From Nonomuraea jiangxiensis (GTDB lineage: Bacteria > Actinomycetota > Actinomycetes > Streptosporangiales > Streptosporangiaceae): DNA of 64,000 nucleotides. The notes under the pieces were generated by a model that was not told where the DNA came from, searched no databases, and saw only the letters and a list, made by a program, of their open reading frames with translations. The stretch lies in assembly GCF_900099965.1 (NCBI RefSeq), contig NZ_FNDJ01000014.1:248001-312000 (forward strand). The letters run 5' to 3'. The translations under genes were made by a program, and so were the position numbers. Of this stretch, positions 43,019 through 51,105 are shown in pieces (the first letter of the stretch is position 1; each line of letters starts with the position of its first letter).

Positions 43019-43561
43019 ATGGGAGTCGACCCCGGTAGTCGGTTCGAGGAGATCTACGGATCTTCGTACGGCCAGCTCCTCGGGTATGCGTTGCGCAGGT
43101 GTCTCGATCCGGATGACGCGGCCGACGTGGTGGCCGAGACGTTCCTGATCGCGTGGCGGCGGCTGGAGGAGGTGCCCGAGGGCGACGAGGCGCGATTGTG
43201 GCTGTTCGGCGTGGCCAGGAAGGTGCTGGCCAACCAGCGCAGGGGCGAGCGGCGGCATGAGCGCCGCACCGCCGCCCTGCGGGCGGAGCTGGCCGCCACG
43301 CCGCTCGTCGCCGACCTGCCCGGCGAGGACCTCTCGCAGCTGGGCCAGGTGTTCCGGGCGCTGCCCGAGGACGACAGGGAGTTACTCGCGCTGGTCGCCT
43401 GGGAGCGGCTGGATCCCGGCCAGATCGCCAGAGTGCTCGGCATCACCCGTAACGCGGCAAGAGTCAGGATCTATCGCGCCCGCAAGCGCTTCGCCCGGGC
43501 CCTGGCCGCGGCCGGGATCGACCATTCGCGTGCCGTCGCGCTGGAAGGGAGTGGGCTGTGA
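43019..43561 (+). CDS. ECF-type RNA polymerase sigma factor
   Basis: A 180-residue sigma-70 family protein: region 2 FEEIYGSSYGQLLGYALRRCLDPDDAADVVAETFLIAWRRLEEVP, a short linker, and region 4 ALPEDDRELLALVAWERLDPGQIARVLGITRNAARVRIYRARKRF. The ATG follows AAGGAG by 6 nt. The stop overlaps the next gene (GTGA), which codes for a membrane partner, the typical ECF/anti-sigma arrangement. Confidence 0.92.
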   Translation: MGVDPGSRFEEIYGSSYGQLLGYALRRCLDPDDAADVVAETFLIAWRRLEEVPEGDEARLWLFGVARKVLANQRRGERRHERRTAALRAELAATPLVADLPGEDLSQLGQVFRALPEDDRELLALVAWERLDPGQIARVLGITRNAARVRIYRARKRFARALAAAGIDHSRAVALEGSGL

Positions 43562-44445
43562 ACATCGTCGATCTCGCCCGGGTGCGGGACGAGGAGCTGG
43601 TCAAGGAGCCCGTGGGCCGGCCCTCCGGTACGGGGGCGCGGGCGCTGCTGGAGTCGATCATGGCCGAGGAGCGCACGCCGGTACGCAGGCCGTCCGTCAG
43701 ACGGCGCGCCTTCGGGCTCGCCGCGGTGGCGACGCTGGCCGCCGTGCTCGTCGTCGGCGTCCCGTTCGGCGGCCCCGTGACCGAGTACGCCAACGCCGCC
43801 GTATCCCTCAAGACCGGCGGGAACTACATCGAGGTCGTGATCAACGACCCCGAGGCCGACGCGGCGGCGTTCACGGAGGCGTTCCGGGCGGTCGGGCTGG
43901 ACGCCGAGGTGAAGAAGGCCCCGGTGGCGCCCGAGGACGTGGGCAAGCTGGTCGGCCCCGTCCTTCCGGGGGACTTCCCCACGGGCACGGGGGTGACGAT
44001 CACCCACGAGGACAACTGCGCCTCCGCCTGGTGCGGCAAGATCTCCATGCCCGTCCACTACACAGGGAAGGTCGTCTTCGGCATCGGCCGGCCCGCCGCG
44101 CCAGGCGAGCGTTATGCCACCCCCGTCAGCATGTCCCCGCCTCCGGAAAGCGATCCCCTGGGCGGTGACAAGGCGCGCGGCAAGCGGGTCTCCGAGGTCA
44201 GGACCGACATGGAGCGGCTCGGACTGAAGATCTCCTACCTGGTGATGTGGCAGCTGAAGCCCGACGGCAGCGGCGGCGGCTACAACGTCGACGCCGAGCA
44301 CATCGACGGCGACTGGACCGTCGCGGACGTGCGGAAGACCGCGTCCGACGCCGTCGAGGTGATGATCCAGGCCGGTCCGGACGTGCCACCGAATTCCCTG
44401 CCGCAGGCGCCTCCGCCGCCTGCCGCCACATGGTGGCAGGACTGA
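43558..44445 (+). CDS. Membrane protein paired with ECF sigma factor (possible anti-sigma factor)
   Basis: A 295-residue protein: a short cytosolic N-terminus (about 50 residues, MNIVDLARVRDEELVKEPVG...), one helix AFGLAAVATLAAVLVVGVPFG, and an extracellular domain of about 220 residues with a Cys pair (EDNCASAWCGK). The N-terminus lacks the HxxxCxxC motif of ZAS anti-sigma factors and is short, so binding of the sigma factor is inferred only from the 4-nt gene overlap. The outer domain has no match I recognise and ends in a Pro-rich tail. Confidence 0.7.
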   Translation: MNIVDLARVRDEELVKEPVGRPSGTGARALLESIMAEERTPVRRPSVRRRAFGLAAVATLAAVLVVGVPFGGPVTEYANAAVSLKTGGNYIEVVINDPEADAAAFTEAFRAVGLDAEVKKAPVAPEDVGKLVGPVLPGDFPTGTGVTITHEDNCASAWCGKISMPVHYTGKVVFGIGRPAAPGERYATPVSMSPPPESDPLGGDKARGKRVSEVRTDMERLGLKISYLVMWQLKPDGSGGGYNVDAEHIDGDWTVADVRKTASDAVEVMIQAGPDVPPNSLPQAPPPPAATWWQD

Positions 44446-44447
44446 CC

Positions 44448-45680
44448 TCATGAGCGCCGCCTGGACTCCTCGGCGGCCCAGGTGAAGATGCCCTTGGCCA
44501 TGAGGGACAGCTCGCCGGCCGCCCTGGTGGAGAACACCTCCGCGCGCACGCGGTGCACTCCCGCGTCGTCCGGAGCCGCCAGGGCGGCCATCTCCGCCAG
44601 CTGCCCGGCCAGCCGTTCGTCGCCGCCGGACAGGGCCCGCAGCGCCGCGTCCGCGAGTGCCGTCGCGCCGCCCGCCAGCTCGGCGACCGATCTCGCCAGG
44701 ACCGCGTCTGGTGCGGGTTTCAGGTTGGCGGGATTGCCGTCGTACCAGCCGCCGTAGAGGCGCCACAGATTCCGTACGACGAACTCCGGCTCGTCGTAGC
44801 GGGCCCGCAGATAGGGGCGGTCGGACAGGTGGGCGGGCGGGCGCACGGAGTGGACGATCTCGTCGAGCCGGGCGCCCGCGTTGAGCAGCTCCAACGTCTG
44901 CGTGACGAGCGATTCCAGCCATTCGGCGGTCTCCAGCAGCGCCTGGCGGATGCGCGCCCGCCCGAAGATCGGCGCGCCGTGGCTGGGCAGCATGATCTCG
45001 GCGTCCAGGGCGGCCATCCGGTGCAGGGCGTGCACCCACTCCCGGGGATAGCGCTGGACCTTCTGCGGGTTGCCGCAGTTGGGCGTCACCCAGATGAACA
45101 GGTCGCCAGGGAGCAGCAGGCGGTGTTCGGGGACGTAGCCGATGGTCGCGTCGTCCGTCTCGCCCTTGGCGTGCAGCAGGTCGAACGTCAGGCCGCCGCG
45201 CCGCACGGTCAGACTGGAGGAGTAGGTGACGTCGGGGTAGCGGTAGCGGGTGGGCCAGCGGAGCTCGGGGCTCTGGAACTGCCGCTGGTTGATCACCGCG
45301 TTATAGCCATTCGTCAGCAAATATCGCTCAAACCGGTCAATTACGGCTTCATGCGCATAAATCGTGGCGCGTGGTCCGGCCTCCTCGAACGGGCCCGTCC
45401 CGAACACGTGATCAATGTGGCCATGCGAGTAGAACGCGGTCGTCAGCGGTGCCCTGCTCCACTTGCGTACGTCCTCGTGGAGCTGCGAGGCCGAAAGCGG
45501 ACTGCTGGTATCGAACAGCAACAATTCCCCATCGGTCTCGAAAGCGATGACATTTCCGAACCCTGGCCACCACCCCAGCCCGTCGGTTATTGTCTGGACG
45601 CCCTTGCCACCTATGCCCGCGTCCACGATGCTGTCATCAGATTCTCCGCGCCACACGCGCTCGGCGTACTCGATGATCAT
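44448..45680 (-). CDS. MBL-fold hydrolase, alkyl sulfatase-like
   Basis: A 410-residue metallo-beta-lactamase-fold enzyme. Zinc motif TAFYSHGHIDHVFG (HxHxDH), further His/Asp in LLPGDLFIW and MLPSHGAPIFG. The C-terminal part holds LRARYDEPEFVVRNLWRLYGGWYDGNPANLKPAP, the element found in the alkylsulfatase dimerisation region (SdsA1/BDS1). It has no signal peptide and is shorter than SdsA1 because the C-terminal SCP2-like domain is missing, so the activity may be on a different ester. A palindrome related to the one before the hydrolase at 35734 lies 14 nt upstream of its start. Confidence 0.82.
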   Translation of the reverse strand: MIIEYAERVWRGESDDSIVDAGIGGKGVQTITDGLGWWPGFGNVIAFETDGELLLFDTSSPLSASQLHEDVRKWSRAPLTTAFYSHGHIDHVFGTGPFEEAGPRATIYAHEAVIDRFERYLLTNGYNAVINQRQFQSPELRWPTRYRYPDVTYSSSLTVRRGGLTFDLLHAKGETDDATIGYVPEHRLLLPGDLFIWVTPNCGNPQKVQRYPREWVHALHRMAALDAEIMLPSHGAPIFGRARIRQALLETAEWLESLVTQTLELLNAGARLDEIVHSVRPPAHLSDRPYLRARYDEPEFVVRNLWRLYGGWYDGNPANLKPAPDAVLARSVAELAGGATALADAALRALSGGDERLAGQLAEMAALAAPDDAGVHRVRAEVFSTRAAGELSLMAKGIFTWAAEESRRRS

Positions 45681-45693
45681 GTCCGGCCCCCTT

Positions 45694-45710
45694 CTAGAAT
45701 GTGATTCTAG
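45694..45710. promoter_or_regulatory. Operator-like palindrome before the sulfatase-like gene
   Basis: CTAGAAT-GTG-ATTCTAG is a perfect inverted repeat upstream of the leftward MBL gene. It shares AGAATGTSATTCT with 35712-35728, so one regulator may control both hydrolases. The pattern is similar in shape to TetR operators. Confidence 0.55.
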
Positions 45711-45791
45711 GCAGGCATCACGGCAAGGTCACGTCTCGATCGCACCCTCTTGACGCGTGTCCGGGGCCATTCGTACGTTCGGGCAAACGTT

Positions 45792-45806
45792 TAGGAAACT
45801 TTCCTA
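45792..45806. promoter_or_regulatory. Inverted repeat upstream of the sugar ABC operon
   Basis: TAGGAAA-C-TTTCCTA is a perfect dyad 14 nt before the start codon of the binding protein gene. Dyads built on GGAAACTTTCC are typical of ROK-family sugar repressors in actinobacteria (recalled, not checked). Confidence 0.55.
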
Positions 45807-45820
45807 TTCAAGGAGCCCTC

Positions 45821-47263
45821 ATGACCTACCCGGGCGAAATCACTCGGCGTCAGTTACTGCGCCGGATCGGCATGGCCGCGTTCGTCGCCGGCCCCGGGGC
45901 GGGCCTGCTGAGTGCCTGCGCCACCGGCGGCGCGGGAGGCGGGTCCGCCGCCCCGACCACGTCGATCGCGGCCTCGGCGGATGCGAAGAACCCCTTCGGG
46001 GTCGACGCCAGGAAGCCGCTCGAAGTGGTCATCTTCAGCGGCGGGTACAAGGACTCGTACGCCAAGGACCTGCACGAGGAGCTCTACAAGAAGGCGTTCC
46101 CCGGCGTGTCGATCAAGCACACCGGGACCCAGCAGATCGGCACCCAGCTCCGCCCCCGCATCGTCGGCGGCGACGTCCCCGACGTGCTGAACAACTCGGG
46201 CCCGGACGCGCTGGACCTGGCCGCGCTGGCCGCCGAGGGGCACCTGGCCGACCTGGCCCCGCTGTTCGACGCACCCTCGATCGACGACCCGGCCAAGAAG
46301 GTCCGCGACACCGTCACGCCCGCCGTGATCGTCAATGCCAAGATCAACGACAGGGACCTGGTGCTGAACTACACCGTGTCGCACCGCGCGCTGTGGTACA
46401 ACGCCAAGCTGTTCGCCTCCAAGGGATGGACGCTGCCGAAGACGTGGGCCGAGTTCACGGCGCTGGGGGACACGGCCAAGGCCGAGGGCATCCTGCTCTT
46501 CGCCTATCCGGGGCAGAAGGGCCCGTACTACCAGCTCTGGAACGTCCTCTACACCGCCGCCAAGATCGGTGGCAACCAGGTGCTCATCGACATCGACAAT
46601 CTGGTCGACAACGCCTGGAACGCCGACGGGATGCGGCAGGCGGTGGCCGCCTGGGTGGACATTCAGGCGAAATATGGCGACAAAGCGTACTTTGGGCTTG
46701 ATCACACCCAGACCCAGGTCAAGCAGCTCCAGAACGAGTTGCTGTTCTATCCGGTGGGCTCCTGGATCGAGAACGAGATGGAGAAGGACAAGCCGGCCGA
46801 CTTCGAATACGCCATCGCCCCCATTCCCGACGTCACCGCCGCCGACAAGATGCCCTACGGCGCCATCCAGGTCGGCGTCGGCGAGAATTTCGTGGTCGGG
46901 GCCAAGGGCAAGAATCCGCAGGGCGGGCTCGAATACCTGCGCATCATGCTGTCCAAGGAAGGCGCCCGGGGTTTCACCATGAAGACCAGGAACCTCACCG
47001 TGGTGAACGGCGCCGCCAACGGGCTCGACCTGCCCGCCGGCCTGATGAGCGCGGCCAAGGCCCAGGACGCGGCCGGCCAGAACATCATCACCGACGCGCG
47101 TTTCGAGGGCTGGTACAAGGAGCTCTTCGACTACGGAACCGAGCAGATCAACGTGGTCATGGCCGGGCGCATCACCCCGGAGCAGTTCTGTACCAACATG
47201 CAGCGGAAAGCCGACGACATCAAGCAGGACGAGGCGGTCGCCAAACAGACGCGGAGCCAGTGA
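45821..47263 (+). CDS. Sugar ABC transporter substrate-binding lipoprotein (NgcE-like)
   Basis: A 480-residue extracellular binding protein. The signal combines a twin-arginine motif (ITRRQLLRRIGMAAF) and a lipobox (GLLSAC), so it is probably a Tat-exported lipoprotein. The mature part starts KNPFGVDARKPLEVVIFSGGYKDSYAKDLHEELYKKAFPGVSIKHTG and resembles NgcE, the N-acetylglucosamine/diacetylchitobiose binding protein of Streptomyces. AAGGAG lies 6 nt before the ATG. It is followed by two permeases; no dedicated ATPase gene is present, so a shared MsiK-type ATPase elsewhere is expected (established for such operons). Confidence 0.9.
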   Translation: MTYPGEITRRQLLRRIGMAAFVAGPGAGLLSACATGGAGGGSAAPTTSIAASADAKNPFGVDARKPLEVVIFSGGYKDSYAKDLHEELYKKAFPGVSIKHTGTQQIGTQLRPRIVGGDVPDVLNNSGPDALDLAALAAEGHLADLAPLFDAPSIDDPAKKVRDTVTPAVIVNAKINDRDLVLNYTVSHRALWYNAKLFASKGWTLPKTWAEFTALGDTAKAEGILLFAYPGQKGPYYQLWNVLYTAAKIGGNQVLIDIDNLVDNAWNADGMRQAVAAWVDIQAKYGDKAYFGLDHTQTQVKQLQNELLFYPVGSWIENEMEKDKPADFEYAIAPIPDVTAADKMPYGAIQVGVGENFVVGAKGKNPQGGLEYLRIMLSKEGARGFTMKTRNLTVVNGAANGLDLPAGLMSAAKAQDAAGQNIITDARFEGWYKELFDYGTEQINVVMAGRITPEQFCTNMQRKADDIKQDEAVAKQTRSQ

Positions 47264-47267
47264 GCAG

Positions 47268-48182
47268 ATGGAGCGGCTGCGCAAGTACGGGTTCGTCGCC
47301 GGATTCCTCGTCGTCCCGCTCACGCTCTATTCGGTCTTCGTCATCAGCCCCTATGTCCAGGCGTTCCAGCTCTCGTTGACGAGCTGGAACGGATACAGCG
47401 CGATCGTGCGATACGTGGGGCTGGACAATTTCGGCCGATTGCTGGGTGACGAGGTGTTCTGGCAGGCCCTGCGCAACCACGGGCTGCTGCTGCTCGCGCT
47501 GCCGCTCACGACGCTCGTCATCGCGCTGTTCCTGTCGTTCCTGCTGAATCTCGGCGGCGGCGCGCGTGGCGCGGGCATGCGGGGAGTGTGGGGGTCGAAG
47601 TTCTACCGGGTGGTGTTCTTCTTTCCCCAGGTTCTCGCCGTGGCCGTGGTCGGCGTGCTGTTCCAGGCCATTTACCGGCCGGACGAGGACGGCGTCATCA
47701 ACGGGCTGCTGGCCAAATTCGGGATCGAGCCCGTCGGCTGGCTCATCGAGCCGGGACTGGCCCTCTGGTCGGTCATGGCGGTGATGGTCTGGCAGGGGGT
47801 CGGCTTCTACGTCGTGCTGTTCTCGGCGGGCATGGCGGCCATTCCCAAGGACTATTTCGAGGCGGCCGCGATCGACGGCGCGGGCCGGGTGCGGCTGTTC
47901 TTCTCCATCACGCTGCCGCTGCTGCGGGACACCGTACAGGTGGGCTGGATCTATCTGGGCATCGCGGCCCTCGATGGCTTCGCGCTGATCCAGGTGCTGG
48001 TGGGCGACAAAGGGGAGCCCGACGGCGCCACGACCATTCTGCCGATCACCATCTACAAGAACGCCTTTTCCTTCGGGAAGGTCGGTTACGCCTCCGCGAT
48101 GGGCGTGGCGCTGTTCTTCCTGACCGTGACATTCGCCGTGCTGACCTTGCGCACGACCCGGCGTGAGAGGGTTGAGCTGTAG
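47268..48182 (+). CDS. Sugar ABC transporter permease (NgcF-like)
   Basis: A 304-residue permease with six helices, from FVAGFLVVPLTLYSVFVISPYVQAF to the last helix ALFFLTVTFAVLTL. The EAA motif is YFEAAAIDGAGRVRLFFSITLPLLRD. It is 4 nt after the binding-protein gene and 2 nt before the second permease. Belongs to the MalF/UgpA group; works with the following permease. Confidence 0.92.
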   Translation: MERLRKYGFVAGFLVVPLTLYSVFVISPYVQAFQLSLTSWNGYSAIVRYVGLDNFGRLLGDEVFWQALRNHGLLLLALPLTTLVIALFLSFLLNLGGGARGAGMRGVWGSKFYRVVFFFPQVLAVAVVGVLFQAIYRPDEDGVINGLLAKFGIEPVGWLIEPGLALWSVMAVMVWQGVGFYVVLFSAGMAAIPKDYFEAAAIDGAGRVRLFFSITLPLLRDTVQVGWIYLGIAALDGFALIQVLVGDKGEPDGATTILPITIYKNAFSFGKVGYASAMGVALFFLTVTFAVLTLRTTRRERVEL

Positions 48183-48184
48183 AA

Positions 48185-49039
48185 ATGGCCTCGCGTGACA
48201 TGGGCAGGCCGCGTCCCGGCGTGCTCAGCGGGCTCTCGCACGTGGCGCTGGCCGTGTGGGCGCTGCTGATCATCCTGCCGCTGTTGTGGACGTTCCTGGC
48301 GTCGTTCAAGAGCAATTCCGAGATCTTCGGCGACCCGCTCCAGCTTCCCGGGGCGCTGCGCCTGGACTCGTGGGGCCGGGCCTGGGACGAGGCGCACATC
48401 GGCCAGTACATGCTCAACACGGTCATCGTCGTGTTCTTCGGTACGGCGGGCACGATGTTGTTCGGGTCGATGGCGGCGTACGTCCTGGGGCGTTACCGGT
48501 TCGTGGGCCACAAGCTGATCTATTACTACTTCGTGGCCGGGCTGGCGTTTCCGGTGTTCCTGGCCCTCGGGCCGCTCTTCTTCGTGGTCAAGCAACTCGG
48601 CCTGCTGAACTCCCACGTCGGGCTCATCCTGGTCTACATCGCCTATTCGCTCCCGTTCACGGTGTTCTTTCTGGCGGCATTTTTCCGGACATTGCCGGAG
48701 GCTGTCGCCGAGGCCGCCCGCATCGACGGGGCCTCGCACACCCGTACGTTCTTCCAGATCATGGTCCCGATGGCCAGGCCCGGCCTGATCAGCATCACCA
48801 TCTTCAACGTCCTGGGCCAGTGGAACCAGTATCTGCTGCCCCTGGTGCTGCTGGCCGGCGCTCCGGACAAATGGGTCCTCACCCAGGGCATCGCCGGCAT
48901 TTCCACCCTGGCGGGCTATCAGGCGGACTGGCCGGGACTGTTCGCGGCGCTGAGCATGACCATCCTGCCCGTCATGGTCGTCTACATCATCTTCCAGCGC
49001 CAGATCCAGTCGGGGCTCGGCTCCGGCGCGCTCAAGTAA
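48185..49039 (+). CDS. Sugar ABC transporter permease (NgcG-like)
   Basis: A 284-residue permease: first helix VALAVWALLIILPLLWTFLASFKSN, EAA motif VAEAARIDGASHTRTFFQIMVPMARPGLI, C-terminal FQRQIQSGLGSGALK. MalG/UgpE group. Together with the preceding two genes it makes an importer for N-acetylglucosamine or chito-oligosaccharides, if the NgcE similarity is right. Confidence 0.92.
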   Translation: MASRDMGRPRPGVLSGLSHVALAVWALLIILPLLWTFLASFKSNSEIFGDPLQLPGALRLDSWGRAWDEAHIGQYMLNTVIVVFFGTAGTMLFGSMAAYVLGRYRFVGHKLIYYYFVAGLAFPVFLALGPLFFVVKQLGLLNSHVGLILVYIAYSLPFTVFFLAAFFRTLPEAVAEAARIDGASHTRTFFQIMVPMARPGLISITIFNVLGQWNQYLLPLVLLAGAPDKWVLTQGIAGISTLAGYQADWPGLFAALSMTILPVMVVYIIFQRQIQSGLGSGALK

Positions 49040-49049
49040 CGTGGCGCCC

Positions 49050-49325
49050 ATGGACATCGAAGCCAAGCTCGCGACGCTGCCCGCCTGGCGGCGCGAGGGC
49101 GAGGAGATCCGGCGGACGATCGACGCGCCGGACTTCCCCACCGCCATCCGCATCGTGGACGAGATCGCCGTACAGGCCGAGGAGCTCAACCACCACCCCG
49201 ACATCGACATCCGCTGGCGTACGCTGCATCTCGTGCTGACCACCCACGACCAGGGCGGCCTCACCGACCTCGACTTCACGCTGGCCGCCCGGATCGACGA
49301 CATCGCGGCGAAACACGGCGCCTGA
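49050..49325 (+). CDS. Pterin-4a-carbinolamine dehydratase
   Basis: A 91-residue PCD/DCoH-family protein with the active-site pattern VQAEELNHHPDIDIRWRTLHLVLTTHDQGGLTDLDFTLAARID (HH-P-x-x-x-x-x, THxxGGLTxxD). It dehydrates 4a-hydroxytetrahydrobiopterin, or serves as a molybdopterin/regulatory variant. The ATG at 49050 gives the family N-terminus; a GTG at 49041 is also possible. It follows the sugar permease by 10 nt but is likely unrelated in function. Confidence 0.85.
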   Translation: MDIEAKLATLPAWRREGEEIRRTIDAPDFPTAIRIVDEIAVQAEELNHHPDIDIRWRTLHLVLTTHDQGGLTDLDFTLAARIDDIAAKHGA

Positions 49326-49416
49326 GGCGAATACCCACCGTATTCGACCGATCACTCGTTAGAGTGGGTGACCTCTCGGAGTCCGCACCGTACGGGCTCG
49401 AACCATGGGGGGTCTC

Positions 49417-49989
49417 ATGCGCGTGCCCGCGTTCCTGCTCGTCCTGCTCACCGCCGCCGGCGCCGGAGGTTGCGCCGGCGCGCCCGCCCCGCTGCAAAAC
49501 GCCCCGGGCACCAGCCCGGCCACGCCCGGCACCGAAACCACGCTGACCGGCGGCGGCGAGTTCACCTCGGCCGACACCTCGGCCATCGCCTACGACCGCA
49601 AGCTGGCCCCGAAGGGCTCTCAGGCCAGCGTCACCGCCGAGTCCACGGCGAAGGAGACGCGCACCTCCCTCGTCGTCGAGGGCCTGCGCCCCAACCGCAC
49701 CTACGGCGCTCACCTGCACGCCAAGCCCTGCGGCAAGCGCCCCGACGACTCAGGACCCCACTTCCAGCACCACCCCGGCCAGATCAACCCGGCCAGCGAG
49801 GTCTGGCTCGACATCAAGACCAACGCCTCCGGCACGGGCCGCTCCACGGCCCGCAACGAATGGGCGCTCGACCCCACCAAGCTCCCGGGCTCGCTCGTGA
49901 TCCACGCCAAGCCCACCGTGACCTCAGGCCCCAAGGTCGGTACGGCCGGAGACCGCGTGGCCTGCCTGACCCTCACCAGAGCCACCTGA
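49417..49989 (+). CDS. CuZn superoxide dismutase-family lipoprotein
   Basis: A 190-residue lipoprotein: signal MRVPAFLLVLLTAAGAGGC with lipobox. The mature domain shows SOD-C motifs: TYGAHLHAKPCG (HxH copper ligands and the disulfide Cys), GPHFQHHPGQ (bridging His), WLDIKTNASGTGRS, SLVIHAKPT (fourth His) and AGDRVACLTL (Arg near the copper and second Cys). The gene probably gives a membrane-tethered enzyme that removes extracellular superoxide. The ATG at 49417 has GGGGG 4 nt upstream and gives a proper signal; an ATG 12 nt earlier is an alternative. Confidence 0.85.
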   Translation: MRVPAFLLVLLTAAGAGGCAGAPAPLQNAPGTSPATPGTETTLTGGGEFTSADTSAIAYDRKLAPKGSQASVTAESTAKETRTSLVVEGLRPNRTYGAHLHAKPCGKRPDDSGPHFQHHPGQINPASEVWLDIKTNASGTGRSTARNEWALDPTKLPGSLVIHAKPTVTSGPKVGTAGDRVACLTLTRAT

Positions 49990-49999
49990 CCGGACGGGG

Positions 50000-50024
50000 G
50001 GAGGGCCGCGTGATCCGGCCCTCC
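50000..50024. terminator. Bidirectional terminator hairpin between sodC and pirin
   Basis: GGAGGGCCG and CGGCCCTCC pair perfectly over 9 bp around a 7-nt loop between two convergent genes. Confidence 0.6.
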
Positions 50025-50034
50025 TGTGACCGGT

Positions 50035-51000
50035 TCAGGCGTGCTGGGCGGGGATGGCTCCGAGCCGGCCCGCCTGATAGTCGTCGAAGGCCTTGGCCAG
50101 CTCGGCCTTGGTGTTCATGACGAACGGCCCGTAGTGCGCCACCGGCTCCCCGATGGGCTCGCCGCCGAGGACGATCACTTCGAGCGTGTCCTTGGCCGTG
50201 ATGGAGATGCTCTCGCCGTCCGTGGCGAGCCCCGGGCGGTTCCCGAACCCGTCGAACACGGCGAGCTGCCCACCGTGGAACGGCCGCCGCTCGGCCCCCA
50301 CCGTGCCCCGGCCGGACAGCGCGTACACGAGCGCGTTGAAGTCCTTGCGCCACGGCATGACCAGGCGCGCGCCGGGAGAGACGGTGGCGTGCAGCAGCGT
50401 GATCGGCGTCTGGGTGCTGCCGGGGCCGACGTTCCCGCCGAGGTCACCGGCGATCAGCCGGACCAGGGCGCCACCGTCGTGGCTGCTCAGGAGCACAACG
50501 TTCGATCCCCTGATGTCCTGGTATTTCGGGGCGATCATCTTCTTGGCCCCCGGCAGGTTCACCCAGAGCTGGATCCCGTGGAACAGCCCGCCCTGCTGCA
50601 CCAGCCACTCCGGCGGCGCCTCCTTGTGCAGGATCCCGGCCCCGGCCGTCATCCACTGCGTGTCACCGTTGGTGATCGTCCCGCCGCCGCCGTTCGAGTC
50701 GAGGTGGTCCATCACCCCGTCGATCATGTAGGTGACCGTCTCGAAGCCCCGGTGCGGGTGCCACGGCGTGCCCTTGGGCTCGCCCGCCGCGTAGTCCACC
50801 TCACCCATCTGGTCCATCATCACGAACGGATCCAGGTATTCCGGCTTGATCGCGGCCAGCGCCCGGCGCACCGGGAACCCCTCGCCCTCGAACCCGCTGG
50901 GCGCGGTCTCAACGGCGAGCACCTTGCGTTCGGGCGTCCCGGCCACGGGGTCGGGCAGGCGCGGGAGGCTGAGCGGGTTCTCTACGGTCACGGCGGGCAT
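50035..51000 (-). CDS. Pirin-family protein
   Basis: A 321-residue bicupin. The N-terminal metal cupin has DPFVMMDQMGEVDY, WHPHRGFETVTYMIDGVMDHLDSNG (His ligands) and QWMTAGAGILHKEAPPE; the C-terminal cupin includes NALVYALSGRGTVGAERR. Bacterial pirins have quercetinase activity or act as redox-linked regulators. The ATG is preceded by AAGGAG at 7 nt; a longer in-frame start adds nothing. Confidence 0.92.
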   Translation of the reverse strand: MPAVTVENPLSLPRLPDPVAGTPERKVLAVETAPSGFEGEGFPVRRALAAIKPEYLDPFVMMDQMGEVDYAAGEPKGTPWHPHRGFETVTYMIDGVMDHLDSNGGGGTITNGDTQWMTAGAGILHKEAPPEWLVQQGGLFHGIQLWVNLPGAKKMIAPKYQDIRGSNVVLLSSHDGGALVRLIAGDLGGNVGPGSTQTPITLLHATVSPGARLVMPWRKDFNALVYALSGRGTVGAERRPFHGGQLAVFDGFGNRPGLATDGESISITAKDTLEVIVLGGEPIGEPVAHYGPFVMNTKAELAKAFDDYQAGRLGAIPAQHA

Positions 51001-51105
51001 GGCATGCTCCTTCCAGCGAGTCTGCCCCACTCAACCCGATTTACTTTTCAACTATTCCACCCTCCCATCGGCGGACTTTGATCAACGGGACGCGGGGATC
51101 GCTCG

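Noticed and set aside
45694..45710. KstR operator (cholesterol catabolism)
   Set aside because: KstR sites have CTAGAAC-NN-GTTCTAG-like arms; this site has GAAT-GTG-ATTC with a different core and no sterol genes nearby.
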